In this document: positions 34,086 to 43,523 of the stretch, piece after piece
Layout of the letters: each line of letters starts with the position of its first letter
Numbering within the stretch: position 1 is the first letter of the stretch
Source: an uncultured Paraglaciecola sp.
GTDB lineage: Bacteria; Pseudomonadota; Gammaproteobacteria; Enterobacterales; Alteromonadaceae
Length of the DNA stretch: 64,000 nucleotides
NCBI RefSeq assembly: GCF_937123705.1
Contig: NZ_CAKZKO010000038.1
Coordinates: 124,001-188,000 of the forward strand
Direction: 5' to 3'
Position numbers and translations under genes: made by a program
Notes under the pieces: model-generated
What the model was told of the DNA's origin: nothing
Databases searched by the model: none
The model's input: the letters and a program-made list of their open reading frames with translations, nothing else

Positions 34086-36420
34086 ACTGATTGAACCACC
34101 TCAAGTAGACTCAGCCCTTCAAGGCGTTGCCGGCAAGTCACATCAACATGAAAGTGCCGAACGTCAGGTAAGTGGCCAGGCCCGTTACGTTGATGATATG
34201 CCCGAAGCGGCAAACCTGCATCATGCCGCTGTAGGTGTAAGCTCTGCCTCTAGTGGCACTATCACATCTATCGACTTGTCACAGGTGAAAGCCAGCGAAG
34301 GCGTAATAGATGTGATCACAGTGGCAGATATCCCAGGGCATACTGATATAGGGCCGGTTTTCCCCGGCGATCCATTGCTTGCTGGCACTGAAATTTTGTA
34401 CCACAGCCAACCTATATTTGCGGTGTTAGCCACTAGTGTTAACCTAGCGCGCCAAGCCACATTAAAAGCCAAGATAGAGATTTCAAGTAGCAAGCCCTGC
34501 TTGTCGATCGATCAAGCCAAAGCTCAAGACAATTTTGTACGCCCTCCTCACTTTATGCAGCAAGGCGATATGCAAAGCCGTTTTAAACAAAGTCCTATCC
34601 AGCTTAGCGGTGACATGATAATTGGTGGCCAAGAGCATATGTATCTTGAGGGCCAAGTGTCTATGGCCATCCCTGAGGAAGAAGACCGCATGCTGGTTTA
34701 TTCTTCTAGCCAACATCCCAGTGAAGTGCAAAAACTCATTGCCGAAGTATTAGATATCAAACTTCACAAAGTTATAGTTGATATGCGCCGTATGGGTGGT
34801 GGATTTGGTGGCAAAGAGACCCAAGCCGCGCAATGGGCCTGCTTAGCAGCCATTTTCGCCAGTCGTAATAACGTCGCGGTAAAATTACGCTTGCCCCGCA
34901 TGTTGGATATGATGGCCACAGGTAAACGTCACCCTTTTGAAAACAGCTATAGAGTAGCTACAAACGAACAAGGCTTAATTCAGGCAACTCATATCGAAAT
35001 TAACGGCAATTGCGGCCATTCGCCAGATCTATCAGACGCCATAGTCGATAGAGCCATGTTTCATTGTGACAATGGTTATTACCTAGCTGATTGTTATATC
35101 GAAGGCCATAGATGTCGTACTAATCAAGTCTCTCATACTGCGTATCGCGGCTTTGGTGGCCCTCAAGGCATGATAGTTGCCGAGGCCATGATGGATGCCA
35201 TTGCCCGTAAGCTAGGCAAAGATCCTCTCGCGGTTCGCAAACTCAATTTATATGGCCAAGACAGCAGAAACACCACCCAATATGGCATGCAAGTTGAACA
35301 TAACTTGCTACCAGATTTAATCGATAAACTTGAAAGCTCAAGCGATTACCAGTTGCGCCGTAAGCAAATGACCGCGTTTAACCAAAACAGCCCCATCATT
35401 AAGAAAGGCTTGGCCCTAACGCCGGTTAAATTTGGTATTTCATTTACCGCCAAACATCTCAATCAAGCAGGTGCTTTGTTGCATATTTACACCGATGGCA
35501 GTATGCAAATCAATCATGGCGGCACAGAAATGGGCCAAGGTTTACACACCAAAATTGGCCAGATAGTTGCCAATGAATTTGGTGTCCCGTTATCTCATGT
35601 TGAAGTCACCTCAACCCGTACCGATAAAGTCCCTAATACGTCTCCCACTGCAGCGTCAAGTGGTACCGATCTCAATGGCAAGGCCGCACAAAATGCTTGT
35701 TTGCTTATAAAACAACGTTTAGCGGAATTCTATGCCAAACAAGTGAAGGGTGATGTACAACAAGTTAGATTTGAACAACAAAATGTTAAACTTGGCGATC
35801 ACTCCATTGCCTTTAGTGAGTTGGTTCAACAAGCTTACATGCAGCGTATTTCTCTTTCGGCGTCGGGTTTCTACAAAACGCCTAAATTAAAATATGACCG
35901 GGCCACAGGTAATGGACGGCCATTTTTCTATTTCGCTTATGGTGCAAGTTGTTCAGAGGTCAGTATTGATACCTTAACGGGCGAATACAAAATTGAACGA
36001 GTCGATATTTTACACGATGTCGGTAAAAGCTTAAATCCTGCCATTGATATAGGTCAGATTGAAGGGGGCTTTATTCAAGGCATGGGCTGGTTAACCAGCG
36101 AAGAATTATTGTGGGATGATAATGGCAAACTTATAAGTAACAATCCCGCCACCTATAAGATCCCAGCCATTGGCGATACCCCAGAGATATTCAATGTCGA
36201 CCTGTATCCTAGAGCTAACGACGAAGACAGCATTTATCACTCTAAGGCCGTAGGCGAACCGCCTTTTATGTTGGCGAATTCGGTGTGGTGCGCTTTAAAA
36301 GACGCCATATCCAGTATCACTGACTATCAAATTGATCCTGTGTTGCATCCTCCTGCCACCCCAGAAAAAGTCTACCATGCCATCACCCAAGCCCAAACTT
36401 GGATGGAGCTGCAGCCATGA
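34078..36420 (+). CDS. xdhB: Xanthine dehydrogenase molybdopterin-binding subunit XdhB
   Basis: 780 residues. Molybdopterin-binding signature RRMGGGFGGKETQ, the Arg/Phe-bearing TAYRGFGGPQGM, GGTEMGQGLHTKIGQI, and the terminal active-site Glu in KAVGEPPFML. This is the catalytic Mo subunit of bacterial XDH. It overlaps xdhA by 8 bp and xdhC by 4 bp (ATGA), so the three are translationally coupled. Its cofactor would be made by the moa operon at 22947-26284. Confidence 0.96.
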   Translation: MRKLIEPPQVDSALQGVAGKSHQHESAERQVSGQARYVDDMPEAANLHHAAVGVSSASSGTITSIDLSQVKASEGVIDVITVADIPGHTDIGPVFPGDPLLAGTEILYHSQPIFAVLATSVNLARQATLKAKIEISSSKPCLSIDQAKAQDNFVRPPHFMQQGDMQSRFKQSPIQLSGDMIIGGQEHMYLEGQVSMAIPEEEDRMLVYSSSQHPSEVQKLIAEVLDIKLHKVIVDMRRMGGGFGGKETQAAQWACLAAIFASRNNVAVKLRLPRMLDMMATGKRHPFENSYRVATNEQGLIQATHIEINGNCGHSPDLSDAIVDRAMFHCDNGYYLADCYIEGHRCRTNQVSHTAYRGFGGPQGMIVAEAMMDAIARKLGKDPLAVRKLNLYGQDSRNTTQYGMQVEHNLLPDLIDKLESSSDYQLRRKQMTAFNQNSPIIKKGLALTPVKFGISFTAKHLNQAGALLHIYTDGSMQINHGGTEMGQGLHTKIGQIVANEFGVPLSHVEVTSTRTDKVPNTSPTAASSGTDLNGKAAQNACLLIKQRLAEFYAKQVKGDVQQVRFEQQNVKLGDHSIAFSELVQQAYMQRISLSASGFYKTPKLKYDRATGNGRPFFYFAYGASCSEVSIDTLTGEYKIERVDILHDVGKSLNPAIDIGQIEGGFIQGMGWLTSEELLWDDNGKLISNNPATYKIPAIGDTPEIFNVDLYPRANDEDSIYHSKAVGEPPFMLANSVWCALKDAISSITDYQIDPVLHPPATPEKVYHAITQAQTWMELQP

Positions 36421-37295
36421 GCCAACCAACAGTCATGAAGCCAACAACATGGTTTGATGCCCTGCATCTTTGTCAGCAGCAAGGTAAAGGTTATGTATTA
36501 GTTACCTTACTGGCCACTGCTGGATCAACGCCCCGTAATGGCGGCAGCAAAATGTTAGTATGTGATGACAGCAGCTACGACACAATCGGCGGTGGGCATT
36601 TGGAGTTTGAGATCATTAAACAAGCGCGGAGCTTGTTAGCAAACAATGCCACTACTCAGAAAGTTGAACACTACCCACTTTCCAGCAAACTAGGTCAATG
36701 TTGTGGTGGTGCCACCAATGTATTATTTGAAGTTTTTACTCAGCACACCCAGTATCTAGCTATTTACGGTGCGGGTCATGTGTCGCAAGCCTTAGTGCCC
36801 ATATTAGCGCAGCTTCCTTTACAAATACGTTGGATTGATAACCGCCAAGAAATGCTTGATGATATTGCCAAGACAACTCAACCTAACAACGTAAAACTGC
36901 AAGCCAGTGAACACCCTGCTGACACTATTACCACCTTACCCAGTGCCGCTTGGGTTTTGATCATGACCCATAACCATCAGCTAGATTTTGATCTGGTGGC
37001 GGCGGCTTTGTCTCGCGAAGATGTGGACTTTGTTGGGATGATAGGCTCAGATACCAAAGCAAGGCGATTTAGAACGCGCTTAGAGCACCGAGACTTTCAA
37101 CAAACTCAGATCGAGCGTTTAGTTTCTCCGGTTGGCATGTTAGATATCCCAGGTAAGCGTCCTATCGAAGTAGCTGTGTCTATAGCGGCGCAATTGATAC
37201 ATAGGCTTGCCCCAGAAAAAGCCTCTCATACTCAGCAAAAACAAGCATGGCGCGATAATAAGCAACTGATGCAATCCTTGGTAATACCCGAATGA
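36417..37295 (+). CDS. xdhC: Xanthine dehydrogenase accessory protein XdhC
   Basis: 292 residues from the ATG at 36417, which overlaps the xdhB stop (ATGA) and has GGAG 8 bp ahead; the longer frame would start with TTG. Motifs: VLVTLLATAGSTPRNGGSKMLV, TIGGGHLEFE, LGQCCGGATNVLFE, and the Rossmann-like LAIYGAGHVSQALVPIL. XdhC binds Moco and helps insert its sulfurated form into XdhB. It overlaps uraD by 4 bp. Confidence 0.95.
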   Translation: MSQPTVMKPTTWFDALHLCQQQGKGYVLVTLLATAGSTPRNGGSKMLVCDDSSYDTIGGGHLEFEIIKQARSLLANNATTQKVEHYPLSSKLGQCCGGATNVLFEVFTQHTQYLAIYGAGHVSQALVPILAQLPLQIRWIDNRQEMLDDIAKTTQPNNVKLQASEHPADTITTLPSAAWVLIMTHNHQLDFDLVAAALSREDVDFVGMIGSDTKARRFRTRLEHRDFQQTQIERLVSPVGMLDIPGKRPIEVAVSIAAQLIHRLAPEKASHTQQKQAWRDNKQLMQSLVIPE

Positions 37296-37852
37296 CACAA
37301 ATCAATACCCCCCTAAGCGTACAGCAGTTAAATACACTTAATACCCAAGACAGCGAAAAGTGGTTTAGTCAATGCTGCGCCGCACCTAAGTGGTTTAAAG
37401 GGATGGCTCAGGCTCGGCCTTTCGCCGATTATAAAGCCGTTGTACAAATGGCAACGACTGCGTGGCAACAATGCACAGCACCAGACTTTCTAATTGCCTT
37501 TGAAGCCCATCCTATGATTGGTGATGTAAGCAGTTTGCGTAAGAAATACGCAGCCACAAAAAACATGGCCAGTAATGAGCAGCAAGGAGCAAGTGAGGCC
37601 GATGAACAATGCCTACAAAGTTTAGCCTCCGCTAATCGGCAATATCTAGATAAACATGGTTTTATTTTTATTATTTGTGCCACTGGCTTGAGTGCTAAGA
37701 CCATGCTGGATGCCCTGACCTTGCGTTTATCCAATGATACCGCCACAGAAATAACCCTAGCCGCCGCAGAACAACTAAAAATTACCCTGCTTAGGTTACA
37801 AAAGGGGTTACAAAATACATTAAAAGAGGAAATACCCCATCATGAGCATTAG
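37292..37852 (+). CDS. uraD: OHCU decarboxylase UraD
   Basis: 186 residues. Family phrases ALxxHPMIGD-like (FEAHPMIGDVSSLRKKY), SNEQQGA, LASANRQYLDKHGFIFIICATGLSAKTMLDALTLRL and NDTATEITLAAAEQLKI place it as 2-oxo-4-hydroxy-4-carboxy-5-ureidoimidazoline decarboxylase, which forms (S)-allantoin. It overlaps xdhC by 4 bp and uraH by 11 bp. Confidence 0.95.
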   Translation: MTQINTPLSVQQLNTLNTQDSEKWFSQCCAAPKWFKGMAQARPFADYKAVVQMATTAWQQCTAPDFLIAFEAHPMIGDVSSLRKKYAATKNMASNEQQGASEADEQCLQSLASANRQYLDKHGFIFIICATGLSAKTMLDALTLRLSNDTATEITLAAAEQLKITLLRLQKGLQNTLKEEIPHHEH

Positions 37853-38168
37853 CCTTTCCAGTCATGTGTTAGATACCACCTTAGGTAAACCTGCTGCCAA
37901 TATGAAATTGGCCTTAACAACCATAGATGGGCAAGTTATTCAGGCACAAACGGATAACGATGGCCGTTGTAATCAATGGCAAGACTTTGATTTTCAAGCA
38001 GGCGAATATTGCCTGCGATTCTTGACTAAAGACTATTTGCTGACACATCACAGTGAAGCTTTTTATCCTTTTGTCGATGTGCATTTTGAACTGAAAGAAA
38101 ACGGCGGGCATTATCATGTGCCGCTGCTTATTTCGCCTTTTGGTTTTAGTAGTTATCGTGGCAGTTAG
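37842..38168 (+). CDS. uraH: 5-hydroxyisourate hydrolase UraH (transthyretin-like)
   Basis: 108 residues. Starts SLSSHVLDTTLGKPAANMKLAL with the catalytic His of the first strand, contains DNDGRCNQW with the conserved Arg, and ends in the diagnostic tetrapeptide YRGS. It hydrolyses 5-hydroxyisourate to OHCU, the substrate of UraD. AGAGGA lies just upstream, inside the end of uraD. No signal peptide, so cytosolic. Confidence 0.97.
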   Translation: MSISLSSHVLDTTLGKPAANMKLALTTIDGQVIQAQTDNDGRCNQWQDFDFQAGEYCLRFLTKDYLLTHHSEAFYPFVDVHFELKENGGHYHVPLLISPFGFSSYRGS

Positions 38169-38207
38169 GTCAATTTTGTACGTTTTAACCATAGAGATAT
38201 TCAATAA

Positions 38208-39524
38208 ATGACAACCCAAGCATATCGTGCCTCTATTTTGCATTTTCCGAAACAAAGCCATAGTCCTAAACAAGACTATCAGTACTTTGATGATGGAATC
38301 TTAGTTACGCGTAACGGGGGAATTGAATTCATAGGTGAGTATAAACATTATATAAATCAATACTCTGAAGTAAAAATACAAGATTATTCAGGTAAACTGC
38401 TTTTACCAGGTTTTATCGACGCTCACTTACACTTTCCGCAAACAGAAATGCTGGCCAGCTTTGGTGAACAGCTACTGGATTGGCTAACCGACTATACCTT
38501 TCCGGTAGAACGTAAGTTTGCTGACCCAGAATACGCCAGTCATATTGCCAAGCTATTTATTAAACAATTACACCGCCATGGCACCACCACAGGCATGGTG
38601 TATTCGTCGGTACATAAGCAGGCGGCCGACGCCCTTTTTCAACAAGCTGCTAGGCATAATATGTTAATGATTGCCGGTAAAGTGTGCATGGACAGACATT
38701 GCCCTGACTGGCTCCAAGACACCCCACACAGTGCACAACAAGACAGCGCCGCATTAATCGATAAATGGCATAACCATGGCCGCTTAAAGTACGCCATCAC
38801 ACCGCGCTTTGCGCCTACTAGTAGCCCCGAACAATTACATGCTTTGGGTGAGCTTGCCCAGCAGTATCCAGATGTGTTTATTCAAACCCACTTATCTGAA
38901 AACCTGCAAGAAATCGCTTGGGTAAAGCAGTTATTTCCACAGCAAAAAAATTATCTGGATGTATACGACCATGTTGGCTTACTCAGAAAAGGCACAGTAT
39001 TAGGTCATGGTATTCACCTCGAACAAGCAGAATGGCAGCGCTTACATGAATCCCAAGCCAGTATTGCCTTTTGCCCTACGTCTAATTTATTTTTGGGCAG
39101 CGGATTGTTTGATCTTGCAAAAGCGCAGCAACAACAGGTCAATGTTATGCTCGCCACCGATGTGGGCGGCGGCACCAGTTTTAGTATGCTAAAAACCCTA
39201 GGCGAAGCCTATAAAGTTTGCCAACTTAAAGGGGACCAAATGGATCCTATGCAAGGACTATATTTAATGACACAAGGCGCCGCGTTAGGATTAGGCCTAG
39301 AAGATAAAATTGGCAACCTAAATGTGGGAAGCGATGCTGACTTTGTTATCTTAGATCCAGAATTTGATGAGCTTAGTGCGTTACGTTTTGAACACCATCG
39401 CAGTCCGCAGGACATTATTTTTGCATTATCTATGTTAGCCGATGATAGAGCTATTACAGCTACTTATATAGCCGGTAAAGCCGTTTATCAGGCAACCCCA
39501 AACACTTTAGAAGGAGCACTGTAA
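38208..39524 (+). CDS. guaD: Guanine deaminase
   Basis: 438 residues. Amidohydrolase metal site LLPGFIDAHLHFPQTEMLASFGEQLLDWL, the TFPVERKFADPEYA segment typical of guanine deaminase, THLSENLQEI, GHGIHL, and the late ATDVGGGTSFSMLKTL with the metal Asp. It converts guanine to xanthine, feeding XdhABC. It begins 39 bp after uraH, and its stop overlaps the puuD start by one base (TAATG). Confidence 0.95.
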   Translation: MTTQAYRASILHFPKQSHSPKQDYQYFDDGILVTRNGGIEFIGEYKHYINQYSEVKIQDYSGKLLLPGFIDAHLHFPQTEMLASFGEQLLDWLTDYTFPVERKFADPEYASHIAKLFIKQLHRHGTTTGMVYSSVHKQAADALFQQAARHNMLMIAGKVCMDRHCPDWLQDTPHSAQQDSAALIDKWHNHGRLKYAITPRFAPTSSPEQLHALGELAQQYPDVFIQTHLSENLQEIAWVKQLFPQQKNYLDVYDHVGLLRKGTVLGHGIHLEQAEWQRLHESQASIAFCPTSNLFLGSGLFDLAKAQQQQVNVMLATDVGGGTSFSMLKTLGEAYKVCQLKGDQMDPMQGLYLMTQGAALGLGLEDKIGNLNVGSDADFVILDPEFDELSALRFEHHRSPQDIIFALSMLADDRAITATYIAGKAVYQATPNTLEGAL

Positions 39525-40735
39525 TGTTGCTTGATTGGATTTCGTTATTTCTTCGTTGGTTCCACGTTATTGCAGGCGTGGCTTGGATAGGTGCATCGTT
39601 TTACTTTATTTGGCTAGACAATAATTTGCGCACTCCGCCCGACTGGAAGAAGCAAAAAGGCATAAAAGGCGATTTGTGGGCCGTTCATGGTGGTGGGTTT
39701 TATGAAATTGCTAAGTATGAATATGGCCCAGAGGCCATGCCCGAAAAACTGCATTGGTTTAAATGGGAAGCTTACACCACCTGGATAAGTGGATTTTTGC
39801 TACTCAGTTTAGTGTATTACCACGGCGCATCGATTTACCTAATTGACAACGCTGTGATGGAATTAACACCTACCGAAGCCATCATCAGAGGTTTAGGCTT
39901 AATTTTCGGCGGCTTATTCGTTTACGAAGCTGCCTGTCGCAGTCCTTTGTCTAAATACCCGCAAATATTCGGCATAGCGTTTTTGATTATGCTTATGGCA
40001 GCCAGTTATTTAGCGACCCATTGGTTTAGTGGTCGCGGCGCATTTATGCACGTTGGCGCGTTAGTAGGCACAATCATGGCCGGCAATGTATTTTTCAAAA
40101 TTATGCCCGCCCAGCGACTCATGGTAGATGCCGTAGCCAATAAAAAACAAGTCGACCCTAGCTGGGGTTTAGGGGCTAAATTGCGCTCGGTACACAATAA
40201 TTACCTTACCCTACCCTTGTTATTTATTATGATCAGTAATCACTACCCTATGACCTACCAGCACCCAAATGCATGGTTGGTGTTAATGGCGATAGGTGTG
40301 GTGTCGGCGTGGATACGCCATTATTTCAATTTAAAACATATTGGCATATCCAGACCTTCTATTTTAATCACTGGTGCTATCGGTATGGTGTTGATTGCGG
40401 GTTGGGTGTCTAGACCTATCACGCCTGACCCTGACTTAGTGTCTACACAACCACCTGTGCCAGCCATTGCTCTCAATGAACAGCAGCAACAAGTGTTTGA
40501 TGTGATGCAGACTCACTGTGCCAACTGCCATTCTGCAAAGCCTACAGATGAAATATTTGTCGTCGCACCTTTAGGATTAATGTTTGATACATGGCAGCAA
40601 ATACAGCAACGAGCCGCGGTGATCCACAGACGAGCAGTTATCACCAAAGATATGCCTATGATGAATAAAACAGCTATGACAGATGCCGATAGGCAAGTGA
40701 TAGCTGATTGGTTTGACGTCACCTCAAAACAATAA
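39524..40735 (+). CDS. puuD: Membrane-bound urate hydroxylase PuuD with C-terminal cytochrome c
   Basis: 403 residues. Eight or so hydrophobic helices fill residues 1-310 (FLRWFHVIAGVAWIGASFYFIWLDN at the start is the PuuD/DUF989 hallmark). A c-type heme domain follows with CANCH at residues 332-336 and a Met-rich distal region (KDMPMMNKTAM). Such proteins replace soluble uricase and pass electrons from urate to the respiratory chain. It is the last gene of the xdhA-to-puuD operon, and urate to 5-hydroxyisourate is the step otherwise lacking an enzyme here. Confidence 0.93.
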   Translation: MLLDWISLFLRWFHVIAGVAWIGASFYFIWLDNNLRTPPDWKKQKGIKGDLWAVHGGGFYEIAKYEYGPEAMPEKLHWFKWEAYTTWISGFLLLSLVYYHGASIYLIDNAVMELTPTEAIIRGLGLIFGGLFVYEAACRSPLSKYPQIFGIAFLIMLMAASYLATHWFSGRGAFMHVGALVGTIMAGNVFFKIMPAQRLMVDAVANKKQVDPSWGLGAKLRSVHNNYLTLPLLFIMISNHYPMTYQHPNAWLVLMAIGVVSAWIRHYFNLKHIGISRPSILITGAIGMVLIAGWVSRPITPDPDLVSTQPPVPAIALNEQQQQVFDVMQTHCANCHSAKPTDEIFVVAPLGLMFDTWQQIQQRAAVIHRRAVITKDMPMMNKTAMTDADRQVIADWFDVTSKQ

Positions 40736-40767
40736 TTAACCGGCAGAAGGTTTATCATATTACGATC

Positions 40768-40804
40768 GGGCTAGGGAGCTTTTACCCCTGTTGCAACCTA
40801 GCCC
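40768..40804 (+). terminator. Hairpin after the purine operon
   Basis: GGGCTAGG (40768-40775) and CCTAGCCC (40797-40804) are perfect complements with a 21-base loop, 33 bp after the puuD stop. No T-run follows, so termination here is uncertain. Confidence 0.4.
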
Positions 40805-40954
40805 AAATACTTTACTAAACCTAGACTAAACACCAAAGGATACATTCAGGGGGTTTGACGCCATAAAGCGAATCCCAACAAAAGGTAAATTATTGATACA
40901 TCTATAGATAATTATCTGTTCTAATTAGCGAAACAAAAATTAGGTTCAGCTGTT

Positions 40955-42310
40955 ATGTTCGGTATTTTTAAACCCGCTCCACATATTCCATCACGTCCCA
41001 AAGACCAAATAGACAATGATTATAAACACCTGCGCTGGCAAGTGTTTATGGGCATTTTTGTTGGTTATGCGGGATATTATTTAGTCCGTAAGAATTTCTC
41101 TTTAGCCATGCCTTTCCTGATTGAAGAACAAGGTTTTAGCAAGGGTGAGCTAGGCTTTGCCCTATCAGCCGTGTCAATTGCCTATGGTTTGAGTAAATTT
41201 CTAATGGGAAGCGTATCCGACCGCAGTAATCCCCGTTTTTTCTTAATGACAGGTTTACTGATATCGGCCGGCGTTATGTTTATATTCGGCTTTACCTCTT
41301 GGGCTACCCAAAGTGTTAGTGCCATCTTTTTATTACTATTTTTAAACGGCTGGGCACAGGGTATGGGCTGGCCAGCGTGTGGCCGCACTATGGTGCATTG
41401 GTTTTCTGGCAACGAACGGGGCAAAACCGTTTCTTTCTGGAATATTGCCCATAATGTAGGCGGCGGGTTAATTGGGCCTTTGTCGATATTAGGCATGGCT
41501 TGGTTTAATGAATGGCATAGTATTTTTTATGTCCCTGCTTTTGCCGCCTCTGTAATCGCGGTATTTATCTTTTTCACCTTAAGAGACACGCCGCAATCTT
41601 GTGGATTGCCCCCCATAGAGGCCCACCGCAACGATTACCCTAAAGATTATGAAGCAGCCCATGAACAAGAGTTTAGTGCCAAAGAAATATTCTTTAAGTA
41701 TGTACTGAACAACAAATTACTTTGGTATATAGCCGTGGCCAATGCTTTTGTTTACCTTATTCGCTACGGTGTACTTGACTGGGCACCGACTTACTTATAC
41801 GAAGTAAAAGACTTTTCATTTAATAAGAGTTCTTGGGCGTATTTTTTATACGAATGGGCCGGCATTCCTGGCACCTTATTATGTGGTTACATTAGTGATG
41901 CTTGGTTTAAAGGGCGCCGCGCACCTGCGGCCATTTTATATATGGTATTAGTGTTAGGAGCCGTATTGGTTTACTGGTTTAATCCAGCGGGTAATCCAAC
42001 TGTTGATATTATTGCCCTTATGGCGATTGGCTTCTTAATTTACGGCCCAGTAATGTTAATTGGCTTATTTGCGCTAGAGCTAGTACCTAAAAAGGCAGCG
42101 GGCACTGCGGCAGGATTAACTGGCTTGTTTGGTTACTTAGGAGGCGCTGTGGTAGCCAATATAGCCCTAGGTTATACAGTGGATCACTTCGGCTGGGACG
42201 GTGGCTTTGTATTGCTAGTAGGTGGCTGTATTTGCTCTATCTTATTGATTGCAATGACCTTAAAACACGAAGTAGCCCATGAGAGCAACCAAGCCCCTGT
42301 GGCCAATTAA
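40955..42310 (+). CDS. glpT: Glycerol-3-phosphate transporter GlpT
   Basis: 451 residues, 12 membrane helices. Very close to E. coli GlpT in many stretches: FKPAPH at the start, [88 protein letters not shown], and [23 protein letters not shown]. It is an organophosphate:phosphate antiporter that takes up glycerol-3-phosphate in exchange for phosphate. Stands alone between the purine operon and the toxin-antitoxin pair; no glpR or glp enzyme is nearby. Confidence 0.95.
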   Translation: MFGIFKPAPHIPSRPKDQIDNDYKHLRWQVFMGIFVGYAGYYLVRKNFSLAMPFLIEEQGFSKGELGFALSAVSIAYGLSKFLMGSVSDRSNPRFFLMTGLLISAGVMFIFGFTSWATQSVSAIFLLLFLNGWAQGMGWPACGRTMVHWFSGNERGKTVSFWNIAHNVGGGLIGPLSILGMAWFNEWHSIFYVPAFAASVIAVFIFFTLRDTPQSCGLPPIEAHRNDYPKDYEAAHEQEFSAKEIFFKYVLNNKLLWYIAVANAFVYLIRYGVLDWAPTYLYEVKDFSFNKSSWAYFLYEWAGIPGTLLCGYISDAWFKGRRAPAAILYMVLVLGAVLVYWFNPAGNPTVDIIALMAIGFLIYGPVMLIGLFALELVPKKAAGTAAGLTGLFGYLGGAVVANIALGYTVDHFGWDGGFVLLVGGCICSILLIAMTLKHEVAHESNQAPVAN

Positions 42311-42332
42311 CACAAGGCCGGGCTCGAAGAAC

Positions 42333-42371
42333 ACCATTTGAGACAATGGCCATAACGTTGTCTCAAATGGT
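42333..42371. promoter_or_regulatory. Autoregulatory operator and promoter of the ParS/RES module
   Basis: ACCATTTGAGACAA (42333-42346) and TTGTCTCAAATGGT (42358-42371) form a perfect 14-bp-arm inverted repeat with an 11-base spacer. The right arm contains TTGTCT (42358-42363), a plausible -35 located 18 bp before TATAAT at 42382-42387. A repressor bound here would block the promoter of the antitoxin gene. Confidence 0.7.
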
Positions 42372-42381
42372 ACAGCTGTGT

Positions 42382-42387
42382 TATAAT
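42382..42387 (+). promoter_or_regulatory. -10 element of the toxin-antitoxin promoter
   Basis: Perfect TATAAT 27 bp ahead of the antitoxin ATG (42414), spaced 18 bp from the TTGTCT in the palindrome arm. Confidence 0.65.
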
Positions 42388-42413
42388 CACTTTAATCTAT
42401 TAAGGTGAGTGAT

Positions 42414-42770
42414 ATGCAAGCTCTGAAAACAGCAAACAATCAAACAGTAATTATGAAAGCCTATATTAATGCCTATAAATCGATGGGAATTTCTGATGTT
42501 CAAGCGGCAAAATTAATAGGTGTGGGCCGCTCTACATTATTACGTAAACTCAGTTTCGACACTGGCTCCAAACAAAGTGAACTTCAGATCCTTTTTATTC
42601 GCCTGTATCGCTCATTATTTGCGTTATTTGGTGGCGATACTATGGCAATGAAACATTGGTTTGAGCATAAAAACACACATGTTCGCGGCGTACCTAAAGA
42701 GTTGTGTTTTACAGTGACAGGTTTAGTCAATATCAATGCCTATTTAGATGCGCTACGAGGCAAGGCTTGA
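42414..42770 (+). CDS. Xre/MbcA/ParS-family antitoxin
   Basis: 118 residues from the ATG at 42414, which has AAGGTG 6 bp ahead; a GTG three codons earlier would itself be part of that ribosome-binding sequence. Helix-turn-helix DVQAAKLIGVGRSTLLRKLS (about 25-45), then the toxin-binding MbcA/ParS domain (LFIRLYRSLFALFGGDTMAMKHWFEHKNTHVRGVPKELCFTVTGLVNINAYLDALRG). It neutralises the RES toxin encoded next and probably represses the pair from the palindrome at 42333-42371. Confidence 0.88.
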   Translation: MQALKTANNQTVIMKAYINAYKSMGISDVQAAKLIGVGRSTLLRKLSFDTGSKQSELQILFIRLYRSLFALFGGDTMAMKHWFEHKNTHVRGVPKELCFTVTGLVNINAYLDALRGKA

Positions 42771-43516
42771 ATTTAGATGAACTGTTAGAGATTTCTGGAG
42801 GATTACGGGCGTATAAAAATTCGGTATGTCGCATGGTTGAAACCCAAGAATATGCGGCGACCTTATCCTTAGTTGATGACCTTGAAGAGCAAGCCATTTT
42901 AGAGCAAATTTTGGATGACTTTAAACCTAGTTACGCTGAAGGCACAGAGTCACTACATTACCTTATTGCCACTCCCTTTCGATATCCTCCTTTAGAGTAC
43001 GGGTCCCGCTTTGGTACATTAACCGAGCCCAGTTTTTTCTATGCCAGCGAGTCTATTTCAACCTGCTTAGCTGAGGCTGCTTTTTATCGTTTTTATCTTA
43101 TTGCAGGCACCGAAGAGCCCTTCCCTAAGATCATACAGTCGGATCACTCATTATTTTTTGTTCAGGTTTTAAGTCACCATACGTTAGATCTAACTCGGAT
43201 CTCACAATCTGACATAGTCCAGCAATTAACCCACCCTGGATCCTATCAATTTTCGCAACAAATCGGGAAACTCGGTCGTCAAGCGGGAGCAGATATATTG
43301 CGCTATTTTTCAGCGCGCTCACAAGTTCAAGGTATCAATTTAGCCATCGACAACCACAAGGTTATTCAATCTACAAAACCTGAAGACAAGTTAGAATATA
43401 TCTGCCAGACCGATCCTCAAGCTGGGATAGTGCGGTTTTGTCAACCTCGGGCCTTTCCAGTGACGTTTACCCAAGAGCAATTCTTGCATAATGGAAAAAT
43501 GCCCTCTTTATCCTGA
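42767..43516 (+). CDS. RES-domain toxin (NAD+-depleting type)
   Basis: 249 residues from a TTG at 42767, whose TTGA overlaps the antitoxin stop and which has GAGG 6 bp ahead. A GTG at 42704 would overlap the antitoxin by 67 bp and is less likely. RES landmarks: VCRMVETQEYAATLSLVDDLEEQAILEQIL, LHYLIATPFRYPPLEYGSRFG with the conserved Arg/Tyr residues, SFFYASESISTCLAEAAFYRF with the conserved Glu, and a late RYFSARS. Known RES toxins (ParT, MbcT, Res) degrade NAD+ or ADP-ribosylate a target. Forms the second gene of the module. Confidence 0.87.
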   Translation: MNLDELLEISGGLRAYKNSVCRMVETQEYAATLSLVDDLEEQAILEQILDDFKPSYAEGTESLHYLIATPFRYPPLEYGSRFGTLTEPSFFYASESISTCLAEAAFYRFYLIAGTEEPFPKIIQSDHSLFFVQVLSHHTLDLTRISQSDIVQQLTHPGSYQFSQQIGKLGRQAGADILRYFSARSQVQGINLAIDNHKVIQSTKPEDKLEYICQTDPQAGIVRFCQPRAFPVTFTQEQFLHNGKMPSLS

Positions 43517-43523
43517 CCGCGAT

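Noticed and set aside
40955-40975. ATGTTCG at the glpT start considered as half of a GlpR operator
   Set aside because: It is formed by the start codon region itself and the second half-site is absent.
42704-42766. Upstream GTG extension of the RES toxin
   Set aside because: It would overlap the antitoxin by 67 bp, has no ribosome-binding site, and the added residues do not resemble RES N-termini.
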